Source of the DNA: Thiobacillus sp.
GTDB taxonomy: Bacteria; Pseudomonadota; Gammaproteobacteria; Burkholderiales; Thiobacillaceae
Direction of reading: 5' to 3'
Assembly (NCBI GenBank): GCA_024710445.1
Contig: JANJUT010000162.1
Span: 1-8,082, forward strand
DNA length: 8,082 bases
This document shows positions 8,001-8,082 of this stretch, piece by piece. The translations under genes were made by a program, and so were the position numbers. The notes below the pieces were generated by a model that worked only from the letters and a program-made list of their open reading frames with translations, did no database searches and was not told the origin of the DNA. Each line of letters starts with the position of its first letter. Position 1 is the stretch's first letter.

Positions 8001-8082
8001 TGCCCCCACATCGAGTACGGGCGCATCCATGACAGCCGCCGGTTCATCAGGCTGGACAAGCGCTTCCACCCGGGTCATTTCA
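5028..8082 (-). CDS. chpA: ChpA/PilL-type hybrid CheA histidine kinase, N-terminus beyond the window
   Basis: This is the central kinase of a chemosensory system, most likely the Pil-Chp pathway controlling type IV pili and twitching. Residues are numbered from the Met at 8078. An Hpt domain has His96 (AIHTLGG) and a second has His301 (LHTIKGSARMVGA). A Pro/Ala linker spans about 361-405. The dimerisation region is about 406-545. The HATPase has the N box HLLRNALAHG (596-605), DDGAGL (640-645), GRGVGMDVV (691-699) and GAGTSFNIYLPL (717-728). A CheW-like domain covers about 730-865. The C-terminal receiver has Asp897/Asp898, phosphoacceptor Asp941 (LLDVEMP), Thr971 and Lys993. The frame stays open to the window edge (a Glu codon precedes that Met), so Met8078 is not a proven start and more Hpt domains probably lie to the right. 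The gene is followed at once by a terminator, consistent with being last in a pilGHIJ-chpA (pilL) operon. Another hybrid CheA pathway is possible. Confidence 0.95.
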   Translation of the reverse strand, partial: EMTRVEALVQPDEPAAVMDAPVLDVGAIIEYAEAGESIQQPLPPDEVCIGPVSMSANLYEIFMVEAHQRLAVLQDEVAHHADMANSAVSEHARRAIHTLGGIAGTAGISALAELSHALEQYWNRFVRVALPSAHLSLVQDTVARLHEMIASIESGQLPDAAYDLIATLGELEDESAPPVPDDALDQVVETVVDGLPVDLHTDASTEEAVSETAAIHDVSAGIQMGAASGALDVSSLVPDVRHSATAPVFERREVADEIDQQLLPIFLEEAETLIPDTSAQLRAWMAAPGDTTARNALQRNLHTIKGSARMVGAMRLGELTHVMESRVIAVIEGHLNASAEVFGTLEAQIDRVADVVERMKQGDFSPVGNDADKPLEAPIEPVLPQGENTPVATADPLTATQAVTRESNALTLRVRADWVDRMVNQAGEVAIARSRIESEVFAFKRHVNELTEALVRLRGHIREVEIQAESQMQATFQAQGATEEFDPLEFDRFTRFQEVTRFLAESVNDISTVQHILLARLGEADAALIQQTRLNRELQQDLLRVRMVPLYSVAERLYRTVRQTARDVGKRAQLDIQGGDLEIDRSVLEKVTAPLEHLLRNALAHGVESPEERRAAGKAEFGEIILSARQSGNEMMLTVKDDGAGLNYARIREKAEANGLLLPGVEPTETLLSQMIFAAGFSTAEEVSQVAGRGVGMDVVKSEISALGGRIDIVSTPGAGTSFNIYLPLTLAMTQAVMIQAAKHDYALPAPLVRQVLELKPAELEQAMSAGEIAWRGTRYPFSYLPHLLGDTEAVHEVQRYNPIVLLQSGTSLAAVLVDFIEGTREIVVKNIGPQMARITGVAGATVRGDGRVILILNPVPLALRWASMPRTAAERKAPAEAVEVSTALQAPMVLVVDDSLTVRKITTRLLTREGFRVDSAKDGVDALEKMHDLIPDVVLLDVEMPRMDGFELARVMRSDERLKSVPIIMITSRTADKHRNRALELGVNVYLGKPYQEQLLLDNIAEQLNRETTVPA

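Overview
The window looks like a stretch of a GC-rich proteobacterial chromosome, most likely a betaproteobacterium. The evidence is strong G/C preference at third codon positions, an HslU very close to the Escherichia coli type, a YqhA-type membrane protein, and a large hybrid CheA kinase of the ChpA/PilL kind used by type IV pilus bacteria. The lineage is an inference from gene content and protein flavour, not a database match. No rRNA, tRNA, CRISPR array, insertion sequence or phage gene was recognised.

Layout, left to right. (1) Positions 1-1160, plus strand: the C-terminal 385 codons of hslU, the ATPase/unfoldase of the HslVU protease, entering the window inside the Walker A motif. A hairpin with a short T run lies on its stop codon. 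(2) Positions 1213-1746, plus: a 177-residue four-helix membrane protein of the UPF0114/YqhA family. (3) Positions 1747-1993: a non-coding gap ending in an AT-rich imperfect palindrome just before a good ribosome binding site. (4) Positions 1994-3826, plus: a 610-residue cytosolic solenoid made almost entirely of 33-34-residue TPR-like units, function unknown. (5) Positions 3856-3884: a strong intrinsic terminator. (6) Positions 3925-4980, plus: a 351-residue conserved-looking protein of unknown function. (7) Positions 4984-5010: a terminator hairpin between convergent genes. (8) Positions 5028-8082, minus: the C-terminal part (at least 1017 residues) of a ChpA/PilL-type hybrid kinase with Hpt, Hpt, dimerisation, HATPase, CheW-like and response-regulator domains; it runs off the right edge.

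The window appears to be a junction between a housekeeping proteolysis locus on the left and the end of a surface-sensing/twitching-motility chemosensory operon on the right. The two proteins between them (610 and 351 residues) are the least understood. They are separated by a strong terminator, so they probably do not form a simple operon. No new defence, secretion or biosynthetic system was found. The best candidates for new biology are the long TPR solenoid and its helical neighbour.
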